A stretch of DNA of 16,584 bases from Cyanobacteria bacterium OH_CDB_20 (lineage in GTDB: Bacteria > Cyanobacteriota > Vampirovibrionia > Gastranaerophilales > Gastranaerophilaceae). The notes beneath the pieces were generated by a model. It ran no database searches and was not told the DNA's origin. It worked only from the letters and a program-made list of their open reading frames with translations. The position numbers were made by a program, and so were the translations under genes. How positions within the stretch are numbered: position 1 is the first letter of the stretch; the number at the start of each line of letters is the position of its first letter. Shown one piece after another: positions 1-7,683 of this stretch. The stretch covers positions 1 to 16,584 of the forward strand of contig JAEZIX010000011.1 in NCBI GenBank assembly GCA_023415935.1, in the 5' to 3' direction.

Positions 1-1
1 T

Positions 2-715
2 ACTAATACTCATCTATTAGAGTATTTTGCCAAAAATTATCCTGACATTGAGCTTTATGCTTCAACTTCGCAAGAGTTTTATTCAATAAAACAGTACGAT
101 AATTTATTTAAACTTTTTCCTCAGGTGAAAAACGTTATTCCATCTTGTGATGCTAACAAGAATTTTTTATTTTTAAAGAATTTTAAGAAAAAATATCCTA
201 ACGTTAATATTGAATTGATGGTAAATGAAGGCTGTTCAGCAGGTTGCCCCATGAGAAATGAGCATTGTATATCAGCAGCAAACAATTTAGATCTTGAATT
301 TCATGAAAAATGTTGCCCGCGTGACAATATGAGCTTTTGGCTTGATGTCTGCAAGTCAAATATAATATTTCCTTGGGAGATAAAAGAGTATTCTGCAATT
401 GGTATAAATCATTTTAAAATGCCCGGTAGAAATTCCATGGATTTTTTTAGTGGAGAGTGCCTTAAAACATATTATAAATACCTGCTTTCAATTGAAAAAC
501 CAAAAGAACTTGAAAATATTTGTTTTAACAAGTTAATTTTTAGATATTCTAACTGGGAAATTAAGGATATAGACTTCCAAAGCATAAAAAAATATTTGCC
601 TAAAATATCTCACTTCAAAAAACAAGGGCATTTGTGCAGTTCTGTTTGCGGGGTCAAGTGTAAATACTGTTATAAATGCGCTGAAAAACTGAATAATATG
701 TTTAGTGTAATCTAA
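2..715 (+). CDS. Peptidase U32-like Cys-motif protein, 5' end cut off by window edge
   Basis: The reading frame is open to the left edge (from base 2), so the N-terminus lies outside the window; the 196-residue version starting at base 125 is only an internal start. About 237 residues are visible. The alternating strand/helix pattern suits a TIM barrel. The diagnostic part is a VNEGCSAGCPMRNEH segment (cysteines encoded at 233-235 and 245-247), followed by more Cys (a CC pair, then one about 12 residues on) and a Cys-rich end (SSVCGVKCKYCYKC). Clustered Cys after a barrel strand is typical of peptidase-U32-like proteins, some of which (UbiU/UbiV, RlhA, TrhP) are known to carry or depend on Fe-S clusters in O2-independent hydroxylation rather than proteolysis. 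The gene is a paralogue of the one at 3435-4271 and faces the radical SAM gene at 727-2535 tail-to-tail with an 11-nt gap. Family assignment is by motif memory; the substrate is unknown. Confidence 0.6.
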   Translation, partial: TNTHLLEYFAKNYPDIELYASTSQEFYSIKQYDNLFKLFPQVKNVIPSCDANKNFLFLKNFKKKYPNVNIELMVNEGCSAGCPMRNEHCISAANNLDLEFHEKCCPRDNMSFWLDVCKSNIIFPWEIKEYSAIGINHFKMPGRNSMDFFSGECLKTYYKYLLSIEKPKELENICFNKLIFRYSNWEIKDIDFQSIKKYLPKISHFKKQGHLCSSVCGVKCKYCYKCAEKLNNMFSVI

Positions 716-726
716 TCAGATTTTGA

Positions 727-2535
727 CTAGTGAATTTTTTTAAGTCCTGATGCTTTGTATTTGTTTAAATATAGCAACAGATGCGCTCGTATCTGTATTA
801 ATTTGCAAAGAGGGAAGCCGTCTTTGTATGTTGTTTTGTATTTTTTGAGTCCCTCTTGCCTTATTTTTAAAATCGACTCAAGATTTTCTTCTCCACAAGC
901 ATAGTTAAGTCCGATATCAAATTCTTCTTCATCTGAGAAAGATTCTGTATCAATATTTTCTTTTTTCATAAAGTCTAAAAGTTTTGCATTTTTTTGAACA
1001 ACGCAAATACTTGGCGGGAGAGGGGATAAAATATCAATATTTTTTGCAAGAGTATCCATTGTTAACTTAGCTTCTTCAGCTGTTTCGGTAGGGAAACCAA
1101 GCATATTAAAAATTAAATTGTATATTCCTGATTTATGAGAGTTTTTTAAAATCTCGTGCCTGTTTTTTATGTCCATTTTTTTGTTCATAAGTTTTATAAT
1201 TCGCTCTGAGGCTGATTCATAGCCCCATACAAGCATTTTAAGTCCTGATTTGTATAATTTCCCCAGCAGTTCTTCAGTAAAGCCTTCTTCTAATCGTGCA
1301 AATGAGTAATATGAAATATTAAGTTCTTTTTTAAATAATAAGTCAGCGAACTTGCTGTAATATTCAGGTTCAATTGCAGAATCCATAAATTCAAAGTTAG
1401 AAATATTATATTTTTCTTTTAATTCTTCAATGTCTTTCACTAAGTTTTCAGGTTTTTTCTCGCTATATGTAGTTCCATAATATAAGTCGCAAAAAACGCA
1501 TTTGTTCCATTTGCAATTTCTGCTTGATTTTAGAGGTAAAACTATTTCAGGCGCAAAATATTTGCTCAAATCATAGTTATCAAGCGAAATATTTTTAACC
1601 TCATCCATTTCAACAGGTTCAGCAGTTAGGTTTAATTCCACAATATTCTTATCAGATTTATAAATTAAACCCGGCACTTGATTAACGGTTATTTTGCCTT
1701 CAATAAAGTCTGCAAGTTTTACAATACTGTCCTCAGCGTCCCCTATCAGGATTGAATCTGCAAAGTCATCAAAGAATTCCGGATATTTGAATAATGTTTT
1801 ATAAATCCTCTTAAAGTAATCGCCTCCAATATTTACGTGCTTTTTGTATTTCGTTTTCAGAATGTTTGCAAGCGTTAAGCCCGGAATTATCTGAGAGTTT
1901 GAATTTATAGATATTGTAATTAGCTTATGGTCAGGTTTTACTATCTCTTTTATTTTTTCAGGGTAATAGTGCAAGAATATATTATTTTCTTCGCTAAAAC
2001 AATGAAATTTTATATTTTCGTAGGTATATTTTAAGAGAGGATTGTGATAATGAGTAAAATAACATCTGGTTGGAGAAAATGGCATAAAGGCAATATCTAT
2101 AGCGGATTCAATTATTCTCTGCGCGCTTAAAAGTTGTTTAATATCGTAGAATTTTTTTTCATCTTTATAAACTCTTATGGCTTTTTCAACATCTCTTATT
2201 ATTACATCTGAATTATTGTTATCATTATCAAAAAATTCTTTTAAGGTTTTATATTTCATAATTTTTGACTGCACAGAAAGCGTTAAGTGGTCTGAAGTTT
2301 CAGTCTTTAATAATTCTTCAGATTCATTCTGCATATCCTTGTAAATGTTTTCTGCAAATTTAAGAGACTTTTTCAAAAAATTCGGATTAAGGATGTCTAC
2401 AAAGAAATCAATATTTAAATCAGCAGCATCAACTTTGTAATTTGCTGCTTGTAGGTGAGCTTGTAGTGTTGGTATTCCTATACTTGGGGCTGCGGGAGTC
2501 CATTGTGGAGGAAATAACATTAAAATCAATTTCAA
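727..2535 (-). CDS. B12-binding-domain radical SAM protein (paralogue 1)
   Basis: The N-terminal third has the cobalamin-binding Rossmann look (residues 1-45: LFPPQWTPAAPSIGIPTLQAHL, ending in a DLNIDFF strand; no DxHxxG histidine, as usual for this radical SAM class). Residues about 210-290 continue it with IIPGLTLANIL, NIGGD and a LIGDAEDSI segment. The radical SAM core begins at a CX4CX2C motif (Cys341, Cys346, Cys349) that should bind the SAM-coordinating 4Fe-4S cluster; WGYESASERI and GFPTET segments follow, typical of the Elp3/MiaB-like core. Class B enzymes of this type often methylate unactivated carbons, but ring contraction and other reactions are known, so the chemistry is open. 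The start is uncertain: TTG at 2535 gives the family-like MKLILMLFPP, yet the GAGG ribosome site is only 3 nt away; TTG two codons later (2529) has better spacing (9 nt). It follows the arginase-like gene by 48 nt and may share its transcript. Confidence 0.88.
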   Translation of the reverse strand: MKLILMLFPPQWTPAAPSIGIPTLQAHLQAANYKVDAADLNIDFFVDILNPNFLKKSLKFAENIYKDMQNESEELLKTETSDHLTLSVQSKIMKYKTLKEFFDNDNNNSDVIIRDVEKAIRVYKDEKKFYDIKQLLSAQRIIESAIDIAFMPFSPTRCYFTHYHNPLLKYTYENIKFHCFSEENNIFLHYYPEKIKEIVKPDHKLITISINSNSQIIPGLTLANILKTKYKKHVNIGGDYFKRIYKTLFKYPEFFDDFADSILIGDAEDSIVKLADFIEGKITVNQVPGLIYKSDKNIVELNLTAEPVEMDEVKNISLDNYDLSKYFAPEIVLPLKSSRNCKWNKCVFCDLYYGTTYSEKKPENLVKDIEELKEKYNISNFEFMDSAIEPEYYSKFADLLFKKELNISYYSFARLEEGFTEELLGKLYKSGLKMLVWGYESASERIIKLMNKKMDIKNRHEILKNSHKSGIYNLIFNMLGFPTETAEEAKLTMDTLAKNIDILSPLPPSICVVQKNAKLLDFMKKENIDTESFSDEEEFDIGLNYACGEENLESILKIRQEGLKKYKTTYKDGFPLCKLIQIRAHLLLYLNKYKASGLKKIH

Positions 2536-2583
2536 AATCCTCAGATACAGTCTTGTCTATTATGATAGTAACATAATATAAGA

Positions 2584-3372
2584 TTATTGTTCTTGTTTTA
2601 GCAGATTGAAAAATTGTGTTATGTCTTTTTTTTCTTCTGCATTAATAAAACCAGGTGAATAAGATAATGTGATAACATCGGGCTGTATCTCTTTTTTTCT
2701 CAGGTTTTTTAAGAACTTAGAAAAATTATTGTAGAGTATTTTTTTTCTTAAAAAGCTAGGGTATTTATTTTCTTTTCTTTCAAAGTTGCTGAAAAAATCA
2801 GCGTCGATGCTTAAAAATATCTTCTTGCTCTTTAAATCAGGTAAATTGCCAATATTAACCATATTTATTGTGAAATCTTTGAATAAATTTTCATCATAAA
2901 ATCTATCCAGGCCAAAATCGTCGCAGTTTTTGTTTAACGTTGCGATTTTTTCCTTTGAGATTATTTCGTAGTCTTTATGATTAAGTAAAACTTTTTTTGA
3001 GTATTTTCCGTCTTTTAAATCAGAATACAAGAAGTTTAAAGGCCCAGCATCAAGCAGCTGTTTTTCGTATGATTTCTTCTTAATTTTTATAAGCCAATCA
3101 GGCACAATCCAATAAAAAGAGTCTATTTTATAGTTTAGTATTATAAAGTTGACCCAATTGGCGTATGTTACATCGTCGTGCCTCATATTTATGTGAATGT
3201 CTGAATGAGCATCTACATTTATAAAAATGAAATCAGAGCACATTTTTTTATCATTTGCGCATAATTTATCAAAAAAAACTTTGGCGCCGTCGTGATTGAT
3301 ACTTATGTCAACAACAGCATTTTTTGATATGTATTTTGCGTTTTCTATATCTTGTTTTGAAAATCCTGACAA
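2584..3372 (-). CDS. Arginase-fold (UPF0489-like) metallohydrolase
   Basis: A 262-residue protein with the metal-ligand pattern of the ureohydrolase fold: His27 (INHDG), Asp54-His56-Asp58 in NVDAHSDI, and Asp190-Asp192 in LSIDADFFS. In arginases these His/Asp residues hold two Mn ions. The spacing and the NFI...FYWIVPDW segment (about residues 75-93) resemble UPF0489 rather than canonical arginase or agmatinase. From established knowledge, peptide arginases of RiPP pathways (OspR type), which turn Arg into Ornithine in a peptide, are related to this group; whether this protein acts on a peptide is inference. The start is TTG, supported by GGAAG 6 nt upstream. It is divergent from the U32-like gene at 3435 and lies 48 nt upstream of the radical SAM gene at 727-2535, so those two likely act together. 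No signal peptide is seen, so it should be cytoplasmic. Confidence 0.7.
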   Translation of the reverse strand: MSGFSKQDIENAKYISKNAVVDISINHDGAKVFFDKLCANDKKMCSDFIFINVDAHSDIHINMRHDDVTYANWVNFIILNYKIDSFYWIVPDWLIKIKKKSYEKQLLDAGPLNFLYSDLKDGKYSKKVLLNHKDYEIISKEKIATLNKNCDDFGLDRFYDENLFKDFTINMVNIGNLPDLKSKKIFLSIDADFFSNFERKENKYPSFLRKKILYNNFSKFLKNLRKKEIQPDVITLSYSPGFINAEEKKDITQFFNLLKQEQ

Positions 3373-3404
3373 AATATACTTCCAATTTATTCTTGCACAG
3401 TGAT

Positions 3405-3414
3405 ATTATATAAT
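3405..3414. promoter_or_regulatory. Palindromic shared -10 element of divergent promoters
   Basis: The perfect palindrome ATTATATAAT gives a consensus TATAAT on both strands within the 62-nt gap between the arginase-like gene (-) and the U32-like gene (+). On + the -10 is 3409-3414; on - it is 3405-3410. Both are the right distance for short leaders carrying the ribosome sites. The -35 elements are poor on both sides, so this is a prediction from the -10 boxes only. Confidence 0.42.
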
Positions 3415-3434
3415 TAAAGAGAGATATTAGAAAT

Positions 3435-4271
3435 ATGAATGTAAACTTTTCGCTACCTGGATTATTTAACAATTTCAATTTAAACAAGGCTTTTATAGCT
3501 TTATTTCAAAAAAATAAACATGTATTTAACGATGGCTTTGACATAAATAGTGTTTACGGCGTTTTTCCTTCAACAAAATGGGGGCTGGAGCGCTATTGCG
3601 AAGATTGCAGTATAAAAACATTGGAAGAAGTTATAAGTTATTATCAGGAAAATAATATTGCTATACACTATGAAATGACTAATCCTCTGATTCAAGAGCA
3701 GCATCTAAATGATGAATTCTGTAACTTATGTTTGAAAGTTGCTGATAGTTCCAATAATGCAATTATTGTATCTTCTGACATTCTGAAAAATTACATAAAA
3801 GAGAATTATCCTAATTATAAAATTATTACCACATATGTTGATTCTGATGCTGAACTTATTTCCTACACGCACAAAAGCAAAGACGAATTGGATACAATTG
3901 AAGATAAAAATAAGTATCAGTTACTTCTAAATAATTTTTGTGTTGATGATTGCAAAATGCAAGATGCCCATATCAAATACCTTGCAAATGAGCAACTGAA
4001 TGATACAGATATTAATCCTTACTTTCCCTGCGAACTGAGATTTGATTGCGGTTTTGAGGTTATAAAACAATATAAAAGGTTCATAACAAGAGAAGAGTTG
4101 ATTGAAAAATATATTCCACTTGGTTTTGAAAACTTTAAAATAGCAACAAATACTATGATAAAATTCCTTCCTTTAAACTGCACAATTAACGATTTAATTA
4201 AGTTTTACGTTTACTATTTGATAAAACCCGAGTATCAGAGAGAAATATTAAATAAATTTATTACTTCGTAA
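3435..4271 (+). CDS. Peptidase U32-like Cys-motif protein, second copy
   Basis: A complete 278-residue protein starting at ATG with GAGAG about 11 nt upstream. It has the layout of a gut-anaerobe U32-like family: an N-terminal strand block (NFSLPGLFNNF), YGVFPSTKWGLERYC, the block IHYEMTNPLIQEQHL, a segment ILKNYIKENYPNYKIITTY, then NNFCVDDCKMQDAH (Cys169, Cys173, His179). That last block aligns with the Cys/His block of the protein at 2-715, so the two are paralogues. Here the central motif has drifted (CVDDC in place of CSAGC, QDAH in place of NEH), and the Cys-rich C-terminal tail of the other copy is absent. A Fe-S or metal site remains plausible. It ends inside the stop region of the radical SAM gene at 4261-6120, overlapping it by 11 bp tail-to-tail. 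Function is unknown; partnership with that radical SAM protein is inferred from the twice-seen pairing. Confidence 0.62.
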   Translation: MNVNFSLPGLFNNFNLNKAFIALFQKNKHVFNDGFDINSVYGVFPSTKWGLERYCEDCSIKTLEEVISYYQENNIAIHYEMTNPLIQEQHLNDEFCNLCLKVADSSNNAIIVSSDILKNYIKENYPNYKIITTYVDSDAELISYTHKSKDELDTIEDKNKYQLLLNNFCVDDCKMQDAHIKYLANEQLNDTDINPYFPCELRFDCGFEVIKQYKRFITREELIEKYIPLGFENFKIATNTMIKFLPLNCTINDLIKFYVYYLIKPEYQREILNKFITS

Positions 4272-6120
4272 AGCAGCTTAACTCTCTTTTTCTTTCACTT
4301 TTTAGATTTGTTCCATACTTATATGATTGGACATAATTGAAGCTGTGTTTTTCAAGATAAAGCATTAAATAATCATGAAGATAAAGCATATTAACAAGAG
4401 ATTTGCCTGTGAGTTCAATCATCATCTTGTTTAGATTTTTTTCTATCTTGTCCTTTGTCTTTTTGCTCATATTTTTTATTCTGCAATCATAATTTGGCTG
4501 AAAATCACCTTTATCAATGCATTTTGTTATGCCATATTCTTCATTTGAACCTAATATCTTGCAGAACTTTGTATAAACAAACGGCATCATCTGGTAAGAA
4601 TGAATAATATCAAGATTATTAATAAGATACTCTATCGTTTGCTGTATTTCTTCAATAGTTTCAGTAGGAAATGCATAGATAAATGAAACATGATTCCATA
4701 TACCTTGAGAATCTGCATTTTTTAATATTTCGTGGCGGGTTTTAGTGTTTATACCTTTGTTCATAAGGGTCATAACTCTCTCAGAACTTGCTTCATACCC
4801 CCATAAAGCTCTTGTGTAACCGGATTTAAACATTAGAGAAAGCAGACTTTTATCAAACTCTTTTTCTAGCCTTAGATATGATGAATATCTTACATTGAGT
4901 TTTCTTTTCATTATTTCTTCTGCAAATTCTTTGCAAAAAGCAGGAGGAAGTGCCTCATCTTCAAATTCGAAAAATCTAATATTATAGCGGTTATAAATAT
5001 CTTCGATTACATCAACAGCTTTTTGAGCGGATAATATATAATAATATGGCTTTCCGTAATGAAGATCGCAAAATACGCACTTATTCCAATAGCAGCCTTT
5101 TGAAATTTGTAGAGAAAGTACAATCTCAGGAGTCAAATATCCTGATAAATCATAACCTTCAAAGCTAATAGGAGCAACTTCATCGAGAGAAATTTTACTT
5201 ACAGGATTTGTTTTTATTTTGTTATTTTGAATAAACATTAGACCAGAAACATCATCAAAGTTTTGAGCTTCATCAACCGCTTTAGCTAAGCTAACAATGG
5301 ATTCTTCACCTTCTCCAAGAAGTATATAGTCACAAAATTTTTCAAAAATGTCTTTGTTTTTTGATAAAGTATCTTCAAATCTTGTTAATAAATTTCCTCC
5401 CAGACATACCTTTTTACCTTTTTCTTTAAGTAATCTTGCAAGTGTAAAGCCAGGTACAATTTGGCTTAAAGAAGGTATTGATATTCCGACAAGATCATAT
5501 TCATCAAAGTAGCCATCTTCAATTTTTTTTGTAAAAAATTCAATGAAAGGGTTAATTTCAGTTTTGTAAGTCTGTTCTTTTATATCTTCATAATTATTTT
5601 TATAAAGCTCGTTTTCGTAGTTGTAATAGAGTTTTTCTATTTTCGTAGGAGCATATGGCAAAAATAAAATGCTGATTGCATCATAAATTATTTTGTAAGA
5701 CTTATACAAAGATTCAGGGTTATAAAATTCTTCCGTTCTAAGTGCATTCATTGCTGTATTAACGTATTTATATGAATTTGCAATTTTGGCTCTTTGTCTT
5801 TGTTTAAAATAATTATATTTTTCTTTTTTTAAAACAAGAATCTTTTCGTCTTTGCTTAGTTCTCTATATTCACTGCTTCTTGAGGACATTTTTTTATATT
5901 TGTCAGGAAGGCTTTCGACAAATTTTTCTGCTTTATCCATAGCATCTTTTATGCCTTCAGGATTTAGTTTTTCTTTAAAAAATTCAAGGTTAAAATCAAC
6001 ACCTTTAGCGTCAATTCCTGCGGCTTTCAGTTGTCCTAACAGCACTGGAACAGAAGGATATGGTGTATTAATAAAGCAAAATGGAGGAAATGTTAATAAT
6101 ACTTTTATTTTAGATTTCAT
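4261..6120 (-). CDS. B12-binding-domain radical SAM protein (paralogue 2)
   Basis: A 619-residue protein of the same architecture as the one at 727-2535: cobalamin-fold N-terminus (LTFPPFCFINTPYPSVPVLL, DFNLEFF; again no DxHxxG His), the linking IVPGFTLARLL / CLGGN / LLGEGEESIVSLA blocks, then the radical SAM core with CX4CX2C (Cys343, Cys348, Cys351), WGYEASSERVMTLMNKG, RHEILKN and AFPTET. The two proteins agree block by block along their whole length but clearly differ between blocks, so they are old paralogues. A region rich in Lys and Tyr at residues about 75-200, also present in paralogue 1, is not part of the standard fold and may contact the substrate or partner. The C-terminus is Lys/Glu-rich. 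The start is ATG; a likely promoter lies at 6175-6204. The reaction is unknown: methyl transfer is the commonest in this class, others are possible. Confidence 0.88.
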   Translation of the reverse strand: MKSKIKVLLTFPPFCFINTPYPSVPVLLGQLKAAGIDAKGVDFNLEFFKEKLNPEGIKDAMDKAEKFVESLPDKYKKMSSRSSEYRELSKDEKILVLKKEKYNYFKQRQRAKIANSYKYVNTAMNALRTEEFYNPESLYKSYKIIYDAISILFLPYAPTKIEKLYYNYENELYKNNYEDIKEQTYKTEINPFIEFFTKKIEDGYFDEYDLVGISIPSLSQIVPGFTLARLLKEKGKKVCLGGNLLTRFEDTLSKNKDIFEKFCDYILLGEGEESIVSLAKAVDEAQNFDDVSGLMFIQNNKIKTNPVSKISLDEVAPISFEGYDLSGYLTPEIVLSLQISKGCYWNKCVFCDLHYGKPYYYILSAQKAVDVIEDIYNRYNIRFFEFEDEALPPAFCKEFAEEIMKRKLNVRYSSYLRLEKEFDKSLLSLMFKSGYTRALWGYEASSERVMTLMNKGINTKTRHEILKNADSQGIWNHVSFIYAFPTETIEEIQQTIEYLINNLDIIHSYQMMPFVYTKFCKILGSNEEYGITKCIDKGDFQPNYDCRIKNMSKKTKDKIEKNLNKMMIELTGKSLVNMLYLHDYLMLYLEKHSFNYVQSYKYGTNLKSERKRELSCFTK

Positions 6121-6174
6121 ACTTGATCTACTCTTATTCCTACATTAAAGACCATTATGTGTTAAAAATCAAGG

Positions 6175-6204
6175 ATTATAAGCATGTGGTTAACATTTTA
6201 TTAA
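6175..6204 (-). promoter_or_regulatory. Predicted sigma70-type promoter of the radical SAM gene at 4261-6120
   Basis: On the minus strand a perfect TATAAT (6175-6180) lies 18 nt downstream of TTAATA (6199-6204). The -10 is about 54 nt from the ATG at 6120, leaving room for a leader of roughly 45 nt. The -35 is only a partial match, so confidence is moderate. Confidence 0.45.
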
Positions 6205-6227
6205 TCTATTGCTAAATATCAGCAATT

Positions 6228-7115
6228 TTATTTGTTTTGTTCTTCCAGCTGAATGTGTTTTAGCATAAATTTTAAAGCTTTTGGAATATCAGACTCATTT
6301 TCGTATATGTTCCATTCATTCATATTTTTATCTGAAAGTTTCCAGTCTTCCCAAGAGCCGTAATATAGACAGTATTTACAGGTTTTTGCCGGACTTTTTA
6401 TATACTTGATAATTTCTTTTCCAGAATTTTTATATATGTTAATACCTTCATCTTTTTCTATATTTGTTTTGAAAAAATTGTTATAAATATCGGCGTAAGC
6501 TGCTTTTGGACAGGTATACATCTTTCCGGCTCTTAGAACAGTTACATTATAATATTTTATCCCGCAGCGGTTGAATGCAAGTTTAGGGTTGCTTGTACCT
6601 ATTTGATTTCCGAATACAAACATTTTATCTCCGGGATGAACTCTTCCTAAACGGACATTTTTAGATTTTATAAGGTCTGTTACTTTTGGAAAAATTGATT
6701 CGTTTCCTGGATATTTTGACAAATCAATTGTAATGTTATATTTTCTGCAGGTTTCCCAAAAATATTCAGGCATTTTGTCTAGTAGTATTCCATTTGTAAC
6801 TATTGCAATTCTGGATTTTGGAAAGTACTTTCTTGCAGCTGCTGCGAATGAATTTACATCAGGATGCAATAAAGGCTCTCCTCCAAGCAATCTTATACTT
6901 GCAAAATTTAGCCTTTTTGAAAGCTGTTTTATATCTTTTTCAAATTTTTTGATATCTACATAATACTCAGGCGCAATAGGGCTAAAGTGGGAGCATCCTG
7001 CGCATTTTAAATTGCAATGGTCAGCCACGTGCGTTTCAATGTATGGTAGTACCGGTAACCTTTTCCATAACTTATATCTTACGGTTATAGTTTTGATAAA
7101 ACTTTTTAATGACAT
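6228..7115 (-). CDS. Radical SAM protein with SPASM/twitch-like C-terminal cysteines
   Basis: A 295-residue protein with the classic CX3CX2C motif (Cys34, Cys38, Cys41, in DHCNLKCAGC) followed by LLGGEPLLHP (GGEP at 78-81, SAM amino-group contact) and IVTNG near 105-109. The C-terminal third has four more cysteines arranged C-X17-C (184, 202) and C-X2-C (246, 249), the kind of set that binds an auxiliary 4Fe-4S cluster in SPASM or twitch proteins. Such proteins include peptide and sugar modifying enzymes. It has no B12 domain, so it differs from the two large radical SAM proteins downstream. The gap to the next gene is 107 nt with its own likely promoter, so it is probably a separate transcript. 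The start is ATG with only a weak ribosome site. Substrate unknown; it could serve the same pathway as its neighbours or an unrelated one. Confidence 0.82.
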   Translation of the reverse strand: MSLKSFIKTITVRYKLWKRLPVLPYIETHVADHCNLKCAGCSHFSPIAPEYYVDIKKFEKDIKQLSKRLNFASIRLLGGEPLLHPDVNSFAAAARKYFPKSRIAIVTNGILLDKMPEYFWETCRKYNITIDLSKYPGNESIFPKVTDLIKSKNVRLGRVHPGDKMFVFGNQIGTSNPKLAFNRCGIKYYNVTVLRAGKMYTCPKAAYADIYNNFFKTNIEKDEGINIYKNSGKEIIKYIKSPAKTCKYCLYYGSWEDWKLSDKNMNEWNIYENESDIPKALKFMLKHIQLEEQNK

Positions 7116-7133
7116 CTTATAAAATAACCATTA

Positions 7134-7163
7134 ATTGTATGTGTATTTAAAGTATATCATCAA
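7134..7163 (-). promoter_or_regulatory. Predicted promoter of the radical SAM gene at 6228-7115
   Basis: On the minus strand TTGATG (7158-7163) and TACAAT (7134-7139) are 18 nt apart, followed about 18 nt later by the ATG at 7115. It lies directly after the terminator of the preceding transcription unit, where a fresh promoter is expected. Confidence 0.48.
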
Positions 7164-7178
7164 TGCTTCAAATATGAG

Positions 7179-7208
7179 AAAACCACAGTTGTATTTAACT
7201 GTGGTTTT
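7179..7208 (-). terminator. Hairpin terminator of the 1867-aa/141-aa unit
   Basis: A perfect 12-bp stem (AAAACCACAGTT at 7179-7190, AACTGTGGTTTT at 7197-7208) with a 6-nt loop lies 19 nt after the stop codon of the 141-residue gene. On the minus strand the 3' arm ends in TTTT and the following bases are T-rich, suiting an intrinsic terminator. The plus-strand reading also ends in TTTTATTT, so it could work both ways. Confidence 0.75.
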
Positions 7209-7226
7209 ATTTCTAAAAATGTTTTA

Positions 7227-7652
7227 CTAGTTATCAGCTAACTCTAATACAGCTTTTTTGAATTGCAGAAAATACCCAGGTGTTTCAAGTTTTTTCATTA
7301 GTTCTTCTTTTGTTCCGCTTAAAATAATGCTGGAATATTCTTTTGTTCTTGCTCTATTATTTGCAACAACTTCTAAAAATCTTTTTTTATTATGATCTTC
7401 GATATCTTTTGGCGGTTTTCTGCATACAACTTTGACATCTCCTAAATCTAAAGAAGAGTCTTTATTGGTATATTCTTCTACCACGGGTGCAAAATCGCCA
7501 TACTCTGGAACTTCAAATTCGCATCGTTTTTTTAGTTTTTTTTGTATTTTTTCAAGATTGATATCAAGAGGCATTATTTCAAACTTTTCGTGCATCTTTG
7601 GAGTTCCTTTAATATTAATATTATTCAAATTTAGATTTCTTATTGAAGGCAT
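7227..7652 (-). CDS. 141-aa unknown protein, partner gene of the giant protein
   Basis: I do not recognise this family. The protein is highly charged (many Lys and Glu), has no signal peptide or membrane segment, and ends in a probable helical pair (GTKEELMKKL, then YFLQFKKAVLELADN). It has two Cys (in KKRCEF and VVCRKPP). The start is ATG with GAAAGG about 11 nt upstream. It begins 31 nt after the stop of the 1867-residue gene and is followed by a strong terminator, so the two genes form one transcription unit. Small charged genes beside large effector or toxin genes are often secretion chaperones, regulators or immunity proteins. Which of these applies is unknown, and position is the only evidence. 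Length and composition do not suggest a peptide precursor. Confidence 0.7.
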   Translation of the reverse strand: MPSIRNLNLNNINIKGTPKMHEKFEIMPLDINLEKIQKKLKKRCEFEVPEYGDFAPVVEEYTNKDSSLDLGDVKVVCRKPPKDIEDHNKKRFLEVVANNRARTKEYSSIILSGTKEELMKKLETPGYFLQFKKAVLELADN

Positions 7653-7683
7653 AATATAAATTACCTTTCTTATTATACATTAA

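Noticed and set aside
204..398. Minus-strand open frame inside the first U32-like gene
   Set aside because: Antisense to a frame with a family-like Cys motif; no supporting features.
6208..6226. ATTGCT/AGCAAT hairpin after the radical SAM gene at 6228 as terminator
   Set aside because: Only a 6-bp AT-rich stem, and no T-run follows on the minus strand.
2536..7226. Search for a RiPP precursor peptide in the gaps of the radical SAM island
   Set aside because: Gaps at 2536-2583, 3373-3434, 6121-6227 and 7116-7226 contain only ORFs of a few codons. The 141-aa gene is in another transcription unit and does not look like a precursor. A precursor could lie outside the window.
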